Below are positions 24,853-33,156 of a stretch of 64,000 nucleotides of DNA, piece after piece; the stretch's first letter is position 1; each line of letters begins with the position of its first letter. The notes beneath the pieces were generated by a model, which saw nothing but the letters and a program-made list of their open reading frames with translations, was not told the origin of the DNA and did no database searches. This stretch comes from Virgibacillus halodenitrificans JCM 12304. GTDB taxonomy: Bacteria; Bacillota; Bacilli; Bacillales; Amphibacillaceae. The DNA lies in contig NZ_BAZS01000024.1 of assembly GCF_001310895.1 (NCBI RefSeq), forward strand, positions 1 through 64,000. Reading direction: 5' to 3'. The position numbers were made by a program, and so were the translations under genes.

Positions 24853-26202
24853 ATGAGTAATTATCAATTAAGAAATGCAGTATTAGAAATACTTCTGAGA
24901 ATAGAAAAGGATCAAAGTTTTAGCCATCTTCTCATAAATCAAGAGCTTAAATCCAAAAAGCTCAACCCAAAGGATGAGGGATTGCTTACAGAAATTGTAT
25001 ATGGTACACTTCAACGCCAGATCACTCTAGATTATTTTCTTTCAAAATTTGTAGATTCGAAAAAGAAACTCGATTTTTGGGTAAAAGCACTTTTGAGAAT
25101 GTCCTTATATCAAATGGTTTTTTTGGATAGAATACCAGATCACGCTATTATCCATGAAGCTGTTGAAATTGCAAAGCGACGAGGACATCGAGGAATTTCT
25201 TCCTTTGTCAATGGGGTATTACGAAATATACAACGACAAGGAGTACCTGATACAGAGGAGATACAGGATCCAGCCTTAAGGATTTCAGTAGAAACCAGTC
25301 ATCCTGAGTGGCTTGTCAAGCGTTGGATAGGGACCTATGGCTATGAAACAACAAAGGCGATGTGTGAAACCAATGTTACTCGCAAACTAACAGCCGTACG
25401 TATACAACCTCTGAGAATAAATCGTGATGAAGCAATACGCATTCTTACTGACCAGGGATTTGAGGTTCAAGCTTCAACGCTTTCCAAACAAGGAATTGTT
25501 ATAATAAAAGGGAACATCTTACAAACAGATCTATTCAAGCAAGGTTACGTTACCATACAGGATCAAAGTTCCATGTTGGCTGCAGAAATGCTGAATGTTA
25601 TTCCAGGCATGACTGTTTTAGATGCTTGCAGTGCACCCGGAGGGAAAGTAACGCATATTGCCGAAAAAATGGAAAATAAAGGAACTATCTATGCACATGA
25701 CCTGCATAAAAAGAAGACAAAACTAATTGACCAAAAAGCTGAACAATTACAATTAGATATAGTTAATACGTCTCAGGCTGATGCTAGACAGCTGCAAGAA
25801 CAATATGAACTGGAAACCTTTGATCGAATTTTAGTTGACGCACCTTGCTCTGGTCTAGGAGTTATACGTGGAAAGCCTGAAATAAAGTATCATAAAGCAG
25901 AAGAGGATGTTGAAAGGTTAGCGGAAATTCAATTATCTATACTAAATAGTGTAGCTCCGTTGCTAAAGCGAAACGGATTGTTAATTTATAGTACCTGCAC
26001 AGTGGATGCCGAAGAAAATGAAAATGTAGTTAAAAAATTTTTAAGTGAGCATGTAGATTTTCATGTGGATACGGAGTTCTTTTCTGATTTACCAAACTCG
26101 GTACGCGAATCTGAAGGGATTTCGCAATATGGATTTCAATTATTTCCACAGAACTACAATACCGATGGTTTCTTTTTAACCCGTTTAATAAGAACAACAT
26201 AA
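24853..26202 (+). CDS. rsmB: 16S rRNA (cytosine-967-C5)-methyltransferase
   Basis: RsmB (Sun) methylates a cytosine of 16S rRNA using S-adenosylmethionine. It is 449 residues long, with an N-terminal NusB-like domain (about 1-140) and a Rossmann methyltransferase domain containing LDACSAPGGK, VDAPCSGLGV and the catalytic STCTVDAEEN. Its ATG immediately follows the fmt stop codon. Confidence 0.95.
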   Translation: MSNYQLRNAVLEILLRIEKDQSFSHLLINQELKSKKLNPKDEGLLTEIVYGTLQRQITLDYFLSKFVDSKKKLDFWVKALLRMSLYQMVFLDRIPDHAIIHEAVEIAKRRGHRGISSFVNGVLRNIQRQGVPDTEEIQDPALRISVETSHPEWLVKRWIGTYGYETTKAMCETNVTRKLTAVRIQPLRINRDEAIRILTDQGFEVQASTLSKQGIVIIKGNILQTDLFKQGYVTIQDQSSMLAAEMLNVIPGMTVLDACSAPGGKVTHIAEKMENKGTIYAHDLHKKKTKLIDQKAEQLQLDIVNTSQADARQLQEQYELETFDRILVDAPCSGLGVIRGKPEIKYHKAEEDVERLAEIQLSILNSVAPLLKRNGLLIYSTCTVDAEENENVVKKFLSEHVDFHVDTEFFSDLPNSVRESEGISQYGFQLFPQNYNTDGFFLTRLIRTT

Positions 26203-26277
26203 TAGAACAATTACATTTTAATTAAAAAGTATGTCATAATTGTAGTAAATAAACCTGAAGTTTAAAGAGGTGAAAGG

Positions 26278-27039
26278 ATGGAAGGACAATTTCTAACAGA
26301 TAAAGGTCAGGTTAGGAATCATAATGAAGACTCCGGTGGTGTTTTTTATAGCTCCTCAAAACAGCTTCTCGCAATTATAGCAGATGGCATGGGCGGACAT
26401 CAGGCGGGCGACGTGGCAAGCCAGATGGCCACTGGTTTATTAAAAGAAAAGTGGGAACAATGTGATAAACTTACCTCTCCTCAGGAAGCGGAAGATTGGG
26501 TATCACGCGCTATCTCAGACATTAACAAATCTATTTATAAGAAAGCAATCGAAAAGGAAGAATGTAGAGGGATGGGCACAACAGTAGTAATCACTATCTG
26601 CACAAAGGAATTTATGACTATAGCCCATATCGGCGATAGCCGGTGCTATTTATTACATGATAATATTTTAAGACAAATGACAGAGGACCATTCATTAGTA
26701 AATGAGTTAGTACGCTCAGGCCAAATTACAAAGGAAGAGGCGGAATATCATCCACGCAAAAATGTGTTGCTTAAGGCACTTGGTACGGAGGAGGATATAG
26801 CCCCATCTGTACGTTCCCTGGAGTGGCAAAATGATAATATACTTATATTGTGTTCCGATGGTTTAATAAACAAGGTAACAGATCTTGAACTTGGTGAATT
26901 TCTGAGTTCTTCTAAGGATATTTGTCAAATTGGAGAAGAAATGATAGAACTTGCCAATGAACGTGGTGGCGAAGATAATATTTCACTGGTAATTGTTAAA
27001 GATACCAATTCAGTGGAAGTTGGTGAAACATTATGTTAA
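26278..27039 (+). CDS. prpC: Serine/threonine protein phosphatase PrpC (PP2C family)
   Basis: PrpC is a metal-dependent phosphatase that reverses phosphorylation by PrkC. The 253-residue protein shows the PP2C motifs with metal-binding aspartates: RNHNEDS, ADGMGGH (about 38-44), HIGDSRCY and GGEDNIS. AGAGGTGAAAGG precedes the ATG. It overlaps prkC by seven bases, so the antagonistic pair is co-translated. Confidence 0.96.
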   Translation: MEGQFLTDKGQVRNHNEDSGGVFYSSSKQLLAIIADGMGGHQAGDVASQMATGLLKEKWEQCDKLTSPQEAEDWVSRAISDINKSIYKKAIEKEECRGMGTTVVITICTKEFMTIAHIGDSRCYLLHDNILRQMTEDHSLVNELVRSGQITKEEAEYHPRKNVLLKALGTEEDIAPSVRSLEWQNDNILILCSDGLINKVTDLELGEFLSSSKDICQIGEEMIELANERGGEDNISLVIVKDTNSVEVGETLC

Positions 27040-29063
27040 ATGGCCACCTTTTAAACGAACGCTACCAGATTAAAGAGACAATCGGTGGGGGTGGCATGGC
27101 AAATGTTTATCTGGCCAGAGACTTTATTCTAGAGCGAGATGTAGCAATTAAAGTATTACGTCTTGAATATGCAAATGATGAAGAGTTTATTGCGCGTTTC
27201 GACAGGGAGGCTCAATCAGCGACAAGCCTATCACATCCTAATATTGTCAATATATATGATGTTGGCGAGGAAGACAATATTTTGTATATGGTTATGGAAT
27301 ATGTAGATGGGATGACGTTAAAGGAATACATCCAACGTTACGGTCCCTTGGATGTTCATGAAACCTTGGATATTATGAAACAGATTACTGCGGCAATATC
27401 TCACGCCCATGCAAATGACATTGTTCATCGAGATATTAAGCCTCAAAATATATTAATAAATACATATGGTCAAGTGAAGGTTACTGATTTTGGGATTGCC
27501 ATTGCTTTGAGTGCTACTTCTCTCACCCAAACAAATTCCATATTAGGTTCTGTACATTATCTTTCTCCTGAGCAAGCAAGAGGAGGCATGGCTACCAAGA
27601 AATCAGATATATACTCGATTGGGATTGTGTTGTTTGAGCTATTAACAGGTAGACTGCCGTTTTCGGGCCAATCCCCTGTATCTATTGCTTTAAAGCATTT
27701 ACAGAGCGATACGCCCTCTGTGAAAAGATTCAATCCAGATGTCCCACAAAGTGTTGAAAACATTGTCTTAAAAGCTACTGCTAAAGATCCATTTCATCGA
27801 TATGAAACAGTTTATGACATGGAAATAGCTTTGGAATCAGCTCTCGACCCAGATAAATTAAATGAAGAAATGTTTGCCCCGCCTCTAGAAGCTGGTGAAG
27901 AGACTAAAGCTATCCCGATTATTACGGATGATCAGCTTCAACAGTCTTCCAATCAAGATACGTTAGTAAGAGATGATACGGTACCAACGAAACAAATGAT
28001 TGGTATTGAAAAAGGAAAAGTTGGTAAGAAAAATACAAAACCAAAGAAACAAAAAAGTAAAGACAAAAAGAAGAAAAAAAACAAGAAGAAAAAGTGGTTA
28101 GGCATCAGTATAATTTTGTTTATTCTCCTGGCTTCAGGGATTCTGGCATTGTTCTTTTTACCAGATCTTCTTCAGCCCAAGGACGTAACAGTACCTGATG
28201 TGATTAATATGTCAGAGGAAGAAGCGGAAGAAGAGTTGGCCAAAATTAATCTCCAAGTGAAGAAAGAAGAAATGTTTTCCGAGGAGATAGAGGAAGGTCA
28301 TATAGTCAGGACAGATCCAAAACCGGGCAAAACTGTAAAAGAGGAGACCGAAATAACCCTTTATATAAGTCAAGGTAAGGAAAAGATAAGTTTTCCTGAT
28401 TATATTGGGAGAGATTTTGACCAAATTAAACGGCTGTTGGAGAGTGAATATGAACAAGTAATTGACTATGAAAAACCTTCTGATAAGCCAGTTGGTGAAA
28501 TAATCAACCAAATCCAACCAACACCTGGACAAGAAGTGGTGCCAAGTGAAACAAAGGTAATATTTGAGATAAGCAGTGGGCCTGAAAGGGTAGCACTAAA
28601 AGATTTATCTGGAGATACAGAAGAGGAAGCAAAGAAGTACCTTGAGAGTATGAAAATGGTTTTTAATCGTGAAGAAAAGCATGATGAAAGTATCCCTGAA
28701 GGGCAAGTGATCAATCAAGAACCTGCTGCAGGTTCTGAAATCGAAGAGGGGTCTTCTGTAACTGTATATATATCCACAGGCCCCGAAGAAAAACCTCCTG
28801 TTTCAAGATCTGTAACTTTTACAGTCCCGTTCAAACCTGAAAAAAATGAGGAAGGCGAGGAACAGCAAGAACAGACAGTGAAAATTTATGTGGACGATGC
28901 AGAGAATGATATTTCTAATGTTTATAAAGAAGAAACAATAACAGAAGACTATGAAGATACAATTACTTTAGTTATAGCACCAGGAGAAGAAGCGGAGTAT
29001 TTAATTATGAGAGATGACGATATTATTATAAATAAAACAGTTCCGTACAAAGAAGGTGAATAA
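27033..29063 (+). CDS. prkC: PASTA-domain serine/threonine protein kinase PrkC
   Basis: PrkC is a membrane kinase that senses cell-wall fragments and, in B. subtilis, triggers spore germination. The 676-residue protein has a cytoplasmic kinase domain (about 11-265; glycine loop GGGGMANVY, Lys40, HRDIKPQN, DFG), a lysine-rich juxtamembrane stretch near 325-352, one transmembrane helix (about 353-375), three extracellular PASTA repeats (about 380-585) and a C-terminal Ig-like tail. It is encoded directly between prpC and rsgA; RsgA is a known PrkC substrate in B. subtilis. Confidence 0.96.
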   Translation: MLNGHLLNERYQIKETIGGGGMANVYLARDFILERDVAIKVLRLEYANDEEFIARFDREAQSATSLSHPNIVNIYDVGEEDNILYMVMEYVDGMTLKEYIQRYGPLDVHETLDIMKQITAAISHAHANDIVHRDIKPQNILINTYGQVKVTDFGIAIALSATSLTQTNSILGSVHYLSPEQARGGMATKKSDIYSIGIVLFELLTGRLPFSGQSPVSIALKHLQSDTPSVKRFNPDVPQSVENIVLKATAKDPFHRYETVYDMEIALESALDPDKLNEEMFAPPLEAGEETKAIPIITDDQLQQSSNQDTLVRDDTVPTKQMIGIEKGKVGKKNTKPKKQKSKDKKKKKNKKKKWLGISIILFILLASGILALFFLPDLLQPKDVTVPDVINMSEEEAEEELAKINLQVKKEEMFSEEIEEGHIVRTDPKPGKTVKEETEITLYISQGKEKISFPDYIGRDFDQIKRLLESEYEQVIDYEKPSDKPVGEIINQIQPTPGQEVVPSETKVIFEISSGPERVALKDLSGDTEEEAKKYLESMKMVFNREEKHDESIPEGQVINQEPAAGSEIEEGSSVTVYISTGPEEKPPVSRSVTFTVPFKPEKNEEGEEQQEQTVKIYVDDAENDISNVYKEETITEDYEDTITLVIAPGEEAEYLIMRDDDIIINKTVPYKEGE

Positions 29064-29945
29064 ATGGCAGAGGGAAGAATAATTAAAGCACTAAGTGGCT
29101 TTTACTATGTACAGGCTGGAGAGAGTGTTTTTCAATGCAGAGGAAGAGGAGTTTTTCGTAATAAAAAGATAACTCCGCTGGTAGGAGATTTTGTCACTTT
29201 CGAACCGAATGAACATAATGAGGGATATATAACAGATATTAAACAAAGAGAAAATGAACTAGTCAGGCCCCCAATAGCTAATATTAATCAAGCAATTATT
29301 TTGAGCTCCGCTAAAGAACCTGATTTTAGTACAACATTATTAGACCGATTTCTTGTCTTAATAGAAGCAAAGGGTATAAGGCCAGTTATTTTTATAACTA
29401 AAATTGACACAGTTAAGGGAGAAAGTTCAGCAAAAATAGAAGAATTTAAAAAGGATTATAATAATATTGGATATGAAGTTGAAATGGTTTCTTCTAAATA
29501 CCCAGAGGAGATCCCGGAGTTAGGCCACTATTTCCGTGACAAGGTAACTGTATTTGCAGGGCAGTCCGGGGTAGGGAAGTCATCTTTACTTAACGCTTTA
29601 AATCCTTCTCTTACCTTAAAAACAGGTGAAATTTCTTCGAGTTTGGGAAGAGGTAAGCACACGACTCGACATGTAGAGCTAATAGAAGTCCATGGCGGGC
29701 TGGTAGCTGACACTCCAGGGTTTAGTTCATTGGATTTTGGTGAAATTGAGTTGGAGAGGTTATCAGCTTGCTTTCCAGAAATGAGAGAATTACAGGACCA
29801 GTGTAAATTTCGGGGGTGTTTACATCACAAAGAGCCTAAATGTGCAGTGAAAAATGCAGTGGAAATCGGCAAGGTCCCCCTCTACCGCTATGAACATTAT
29901 CTCCGGTTCTTTGAAGAGATTAAAACAAGAAAGCCGAGGTATTAA
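29064..29945 (+). CDS. rsgA: Ribosome small subunit-dependent GTPase RsgA (CpgA)
   Basis: RsgA is a circularly permuted GTPase that assists late 30S subunit assembly. The 293-residue protein has an N-terminal OB fold, the permuted GTPase motifs in the order TKID, then [10 protein letters not shown] and DTPGFSS, and a C-terminal zinc knuckle with [14 protein letters not shown]. Its ATG abuts the prkC stop codon. Confidence 0.96.
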   Translation: MAEGRIIKALSGFYYVQAGESVFQCRGRGVFRNKKITPLVGDFVTFEPNEHNEGYITDIKQRENELVRPPIANINQAIILSSAKEPDFSTTLLDRFLVLIEAKGIRPVIFITKIDTVKGESSAKIEEFKKDYNNIGYEVEMVSSKYPEEIPELGHYFRDKVTVFAGQSGVGKSSLLNALNPSLTLKTGEISSSLGRGKHTTRHVELIEVHGGLVADTPGFSSLDFGEIELERLSACFPEMRELQDQCKFRGCLHHKEPKCAVKNAVEIGKVPLYRYEHYLRFFEEIKTRKPRY

Positions 29946-29947
29946 CT

Positions 29948-30604
29948 ATGACTAAGATTGCACCATCTATTTTATCAGCAAATTTTGCGAATTTAGGATC
30001 AGAAATTCAGGAAGTAGAGCAAGCCGGTGCGGATTATATTCATGTAGATGTAATGGACGGGCATTTTGTGCCAAATATTACAATAGGCCCTTTAGTAACA
30101 GAAGCAATTAGACCAGTTACTGAACTGCCATTAGATGTTCATCTAATGATCAACGACCCTGATCGTTATATTCCTGCATTTGCGCAAGCAGGGGCTAATA
30201 TTATAACTGTCCATCAAGAAGTTTCTAAACATTTACACCGTACGATTCAACTTATCAAAGACAATGGAGTGAAAGCTGGTGTAGTTATTAATCCGGCAAC
30301 ACCTGCTGAATTCTTACTCCCTATTTTATCTGATGTGGATATGGTTCTTGTAATGACTGTTAATCCAGGGTTTGGCGGTCAATCTTTTATCCATGGAATG
30401 CTAGAAAAAATCAAACTACTGGCACAGTGGAGAAATGAAAAGAATCTGTCATTCGAGATTGAAGTAGACGGAGGAGTTAATTCAAGCACTGCAAAACTTT
30501 GTACAGATGCAGGTGCTGATGTATTAGTAGCAGGGAGTGCAATTTTTAATAAGCAAGACAGAAAACTAGCAATTAAGGAGATAAGGGATGCAATAAAGGG
30601 GTAG
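29948..30604 (+). CDS. rpe: Ribulose-phosphate 3-epimerase
   Basis: Rpe interconverts ribulose 5-phosphate and xylulose 5-phosphate in the pentose phosphate pathway. The 218-residue TIM barrel has [12 protein letters not shown] (about 32-43), the metal-binding His/Asp set, [10 protein letters not shown] and EVDGGV. It lies two bases after rsgA in the same operon. Confidence 0.96.
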   Translation: MTKIAPSILSANFANLGSEIQEVEQAGADYIHVDVMDGHFVPNITIGPLVTEAIRPVTELPLDVHLMINDPDRYIPAFAQAGANIITVHQEVSKHLHRTIQLIKDNGVKAGVVINPATPAEFLLPILSDVDMVLVMTVNPGFGGQSFIHGMLEKIKLLAQWRNEKNLSFEIEVDGGVNSSTAKLCTDAGADVLVAGSAIFNKQDRKLAIKEIRDAIKG

Positions 30605-30611
30605 ATAAATT

Positions 30612-31265
30612 ATGCGGACAATAGCAATTATAGGGAACAGTCCCCATACCTATCCAGATCTTCAAATCTATAAAAATGATGTTGATATTTGGATTGGAGC
30701 AGACAGAGGTTCAATAGAATTGATCCGACAAAAAGTACCAGTAGATTACGCTATTGGTGACTTTGATTCTACAACTGAAGAAGAGAGGGGAATAATCAAA
30801 GATTACTGTAACGAATTTGAGGAATACCCTTCCGAAAAGGATGAAACAGATCTCGAGCTTGCCCTTCTAAAGGCTTTTTCGTTACAGCCTCAATGTATAT
30901 TGCTATTTGGAGTTACCGGGGGAAGACTAGATCATGAATTAGTAAATATTCAACTATTGTATAAAATTGTATGCAACAATATAAAAGGGAGCATTATTGA
31001 TAAAAATAATGTACTTGAGCTTACTATGCCTGGAACTCATAAAATATCTGCAGATGCATATTACCCAACGGTTTCTTTTATTCCATATACGAAGGTAGTA
31101 AAAGGACTATCGCTGACAGGTTTTTACTATCCACTTACAAAACAAGATATTACATGGGGTTCTACACTCTGTATCTCTAACAAGCTTATTGGAAAAAATG
31201 GTACTTTTTCTTATGAAGAAGGCATACTATTACTAGTAAAGAGTCGTGACACGATTCAGAAGTAA
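30612..31265 (+). CDS. thiN: Thiamine pyrophosphokinase
   Basis: ThiN transfers pyrophosphate from ATP to thiamine to make thiamine pyrophosphate. It has 217 residues, with GADRGS and the metal-binding DFDS motif near residue 49, a KDETDLELAL segment and GVTGGRLDHEL. It is the last enzyme gene before spoVM in the operon. No thiamine riboswitch is seen near it. Confidence 0.94.
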   Translation: MRTIAIIGNSPHTYPDLQIYKNDVDIWIGADRGSIELIRQKVPVDYAIGDFDSTTEEERGIIKDYCNEFEEYPSEKDETDLELALLKAFSLQPQCILLFGVTGGRLDHELVNIQLLYKIVCNNIKGSIIDKNNVLELTMPGTHKISADAYYPTVSFIPYTKVVKGLSLTGFYYPLTKQDITWGSTLCISNKLIGKNGTFSYEEGILLLVKSRDTIQK

Positions 31266-31295
31266 GCTTTGTTTGTAAAAGAGGAGGGCGAACTC

Positions 31296-31376
31296 ATGAA
31301 ATTTTATACTATTAAGCTCCCAAGGTTTATCGGTGGATTTGTGAGGGTAATAATTGGCACCTTCAAAAAAGATTAA
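31296..31376 (+). CDS. spoVM: Stage V sporulation protein M
   Basis: SpoVM is a 26-residue amphipathic helix that binds the convex forespore membrane and anchors the SpoIVA coat basement layer. The ORF begins MKFYTIKLPRFIGG, retains the conserved Pro9 and ends in a basic tail (TFKKD), matching B. subtilis SpoVM along its full length. GAGGAGGG precedes the ATG. It lies 30 bases after thiN, as in B. subtilis. It is strong evidence for an endospore former. Confidence 0.95.
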   Translation: MKFYTIKLPRFIGGFVRVIIGTFKKD

Positions 31377-31384
31377 AAACAATT

Positions 31385-31475
31385 GCGTCGTCATGCTTAC
31401 CCCCGACAAACTATAGAAAAGCTTAAGGTCTGGAGAGGGAGACGCACGAGCTGGAAAAAGCTCTTGCTGGCAAAA
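31385..31475 (+). ncRNA. Candidate structured RNA downstream of spoVM
   Basis: The segment can close a long-range GCGTC (31385-31389) / GACGC (31441-31445) stem. Just after it, GCA-GAGCT pairs with AGCTC-TGC around a GGAAAA loop (31444-31467); the two stems share bases 31444-31445. A strong terminator follows at 31518-31553. No known RNA family is recognised and there is no ORF. It could be a small RNA or simply the 3' untranslated region of the thiN-spoVM transcript. Confidence 0.3.
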
Positions 31476-31517
31476 ATATTTTAAAGTCTCTAATTTTATA
31501 ACCTTCTTATGTCCTGG

Positions 31518-31555
31518 AAAAAAGCTTTTGTCATATATGGCAAAAGCTTTTTTCG
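31518..31555 (+). terminator. Intrinsic terminator of the rsgA-spoVM transcript
   Basis: AAAAAAGCTTTTG (31518-31530) pairs perfectly with CAAAAGCTTTTTT (31541-31553) around a ten-base loop. Confidence 0.85.
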
Positions 31556-31699
31556 TTTAGAGTCTTAATTAAGGCTCTAAAAATATATCTTGATGTAACA
31601 TAGTCATATTATTCTCTAACTATTTCAAGTATAATATGAACTGGATTATCTATCAGTTGTACAGCGTTTACGATAAATATTTACACAATCAAAAAAGGT

Positions 31700-31850
31700 C
31701 TACTGCAAATGGTGGTGTACAACCTATCTGTCGAAGTCGGAGAAAGCGATGAGGCCATGTCGGGCGGCGAAGAAGACACTGCGAGATTACGTCGCACTTG
31801 TACCCGGAGGTGTGAAAGCGTCCGCCTGAAACGTAAATCAATGGGTACTT
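31700..31850. other. GC-richer non-coding segment, possible repeat fragment
   Basis: Between AT-rich flanks lies about 150 bases of visibly higher GC, around GGCGGCGAAGAAG and GTACCCGGAGGTG. Neither strand gives a convincing gene; a 66-codon minus-strand ORF has no family resemblance. Its look resembles the extragenic repeats at 1-190, but no clear alignment was found. The surrounding 31556-31942 holds nothing else. Confidence 0.35.
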
Positions 31851-31942
31851 TTTCTTTATAATGAATTACTCCATCCACCACAAGTTACTTCGTAATATAT
31901 CTATTTTGCGAATTATTGGATAATCCAATATATATTAGAACA

Positions 31943-31984
31943 TCAAAAAAAGCACCCGTGTATCATGTATATGATGGGTGCTTT
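31943..31984 (-). terminator. Terminator of rpmB
   Basis: AAAGCACCC (31949-31957) pairs with GGGTGCTTT (31976-31984), with ATCAT/ATGAT above it. The A-run at 31945-31950 gives the T-run on the minus strand. Confidence 0.85.
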
Positions 31985-32023
31985 CTTGACTATAACTAAT
32001 GTTAAGTTGTATGCTCTGGTATA

Positions 32024-32212
32024 TTATACGCGTTCTACTTTACCTGATTTAAGTGCACGTGCAGAAACATAAACACGTTTCGGCTTACCATCTACCATTA
32101 TACGTACTTTTTGTACATTAGCTTTCCAACTACGCTTATTGGAATTCATCGCGTGAGAACGTTGATTCCCAGTACGAGTTTTACGTCCAGTAACAACACA
32201 TTTTCTAGCCAT
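32024..32212 (-). CDS. rpmB: 50S ribosomal protein L28
   Basis: L28 is a small large-subunit protein. The 62-residue product [12 protein letters not shown]... ends in KSGKVERV, as in B. subtilis. It has only one cysteine, so it is the zinc-free form. An upstream in-frame start exists at 32236, but the ATG at 32212 follows GTAGGAGGGATAAC and fits the family. It is the only gene of its neighbourhood on the minus strand, opposing spoVM and diverging from asp23; the same inversion occurs in B. subtilis. Confidence 0.96.
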   Translation of the reverse strand: MARKCVVTGRKTRTGNQRSHAMNSNKRSWKANVQKVRIMVDGKPKRVYVSARALKSGKVERV

Positions 32213-32256
32213 GTTATCCCTCCTACTCTCTAGCATGTGTCAATTAATACTTATAC

Positions 32257-32285
32257 AATTTACCATAACTAGACAGATATTGCAA
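32257..32285 (-). promoter_or_regulatory. Likely rpmB promoter
   Basis: On the minus strand TTGCAA (32285-32280) and TAAATT (32262-32257) are separated by 17 bases, 45 bases upstream of the rpmB ATG. Confidence 0.45.
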
Positions 32286-32515
32286 TTACTAAATGCGTTA
32301 ATATAAAGAAAAATCACTTGACAGAATAAAGTGTATCGTTCATTGTTAAAAGGGGTAAAATGGATAGCATTTACTCACTTTTAATATTATCATGCATGTA
32401 GTAAAATATTCTTATATCAAGAAAATGAAACACCAAAATATGAGGAACAAGTTATAATTTGATGGTGACTTATGTTTGATAATCAGCATGTTTTAAACCT
32501 TTGCTTAACAGATGT

Positions 32516-32562
32516 AAGTTAATTCTGGAGCTCAAGTTAAGAATTAACTCAATTGAAGTTAA
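32516..32562. repeat. AAGTTAA repeats and inverted repeat upstream of asp23
   Basis: AGTTAATTCT (32517-32526) and AGAATTAACT (32540-32549) form a perfect ten-base inverted repeat. AAGTTAA occurs three times (32516, 32534, 32556). It may be a regulator site or an mRNA hairpin. The rest of 32286-32598 is AT-rich and without a gene. Confidence 0.4.
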
Positions 32563-32598
32563 GAGGTTCTTGACTAATTTTGTTAAAGGAGGATTATT

Positions 32599-32961
32599 AT
32601 GTCCATTGAATTAAATACAAATGATGGTCATGTAACGATAACAAACGATGTTATTTCCACCATTGCTGGCGGAGCAGCAGTTGAATGTTATGGCATTGTT
32701 GGCATGGCGTCTAAAAGTCAAATTAGAGATGGTATTGCAGAAATCCTTAGAAAAGAAAACTTCTCAAAAGGAGTAGTAGTTCGGCAAGAGAATGACAAGT
32801 TGCATATAGATATGTATATTATTGTTAGTTATGGAACGAAAATTTCAGAGGTTGCTCATAATGTTCAATCACAAGTGAAATATATTTTAAGTCAATCCCT
32901 AGGATTATCTATTGACTCAGTAAATATTTACATTCAGGGAGTAAGAGTAGCTAAGGATTAA
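32599..32961 (+). CDS. yloU: Asp23/Gls24-family envelope stress protein (YloU)
   Basis: The 120-residue protein belongs to the Asp23 family: small cytoplasmic proteins linked to cell-envelope stress in staphylococci. It shows the conserved IAGGAAVECYGIVGM core (about 21-35) and SVNIYIQGVR at the end. AAAGGAGG precedes the ATG. It lies before fakA as in B. subtilis. The molecular role in Bacillaceae is not established. Confidence 0.92.
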   Translation: MSIELNTNDGHVTITNDVISTIAGGAAVECYGIVGMASKSQIRDGIAEILRKENFSKGVVVRQENDKLHIDMYIIVSYGTKISEVAHNVQSQVKYILSQSLGLSIDSVNIYIQGVRVAKD

Positions 32962-33030
32962 AATTTTTAGTTTAACGAATTTAGATTCGGAAGAGAATTA
33001 TAAACAGTGCAGTAATTACCCAATAGGAAG

Positions 33031-33092
33031 AAGCCTGGGGCCGTGGTAATCCCGCAAAGATGTTGCGGGAACAATGGTCCTATATGAGGCTT
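33031..33092 (+). ncRNA. Unassigned three-helix RNA structure upstream of fakA
   Basis: Three nested helices can be drawn by eye: AAGCCT/AGGCTT (33031-33036 with 33087-33092), GGGCC/GGTCC (33038-33042 with 33076-33080) and TCCCGCAA/TTGCGGGA (33050-33057 with 33063-33070, loop AGATG). No T-run follows, so it is not a plain terminator. It lies 65 bases upstream of fakA. I do not recognise a known riboswitch or leader class. Confidence 0.45.
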
Positions 33093-33156
33093 AGATATTA
33101 AAAAAAATACATATTTATCAAATAAGCGTTAGCTTTGTTGCTTTAGAGGAGGAAAT

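Noticed and set aside
31681-31881. A 66-codon minus-strand ORF in the spoVM-rpmB gap
   Set aside because: No ribosome binding site or recognisable motif; it crosses a GC-rich repeat-like block.
32318-32360. TTGACA at 32318 and a GGGGTAAAA resembling a sigma-B -10 element upstream of asp23
   Set aside because: No fitting -10 follows the TTGACA at 17 bases, and no GTTT-type -35 lies at the right distance from GGGGTAA.
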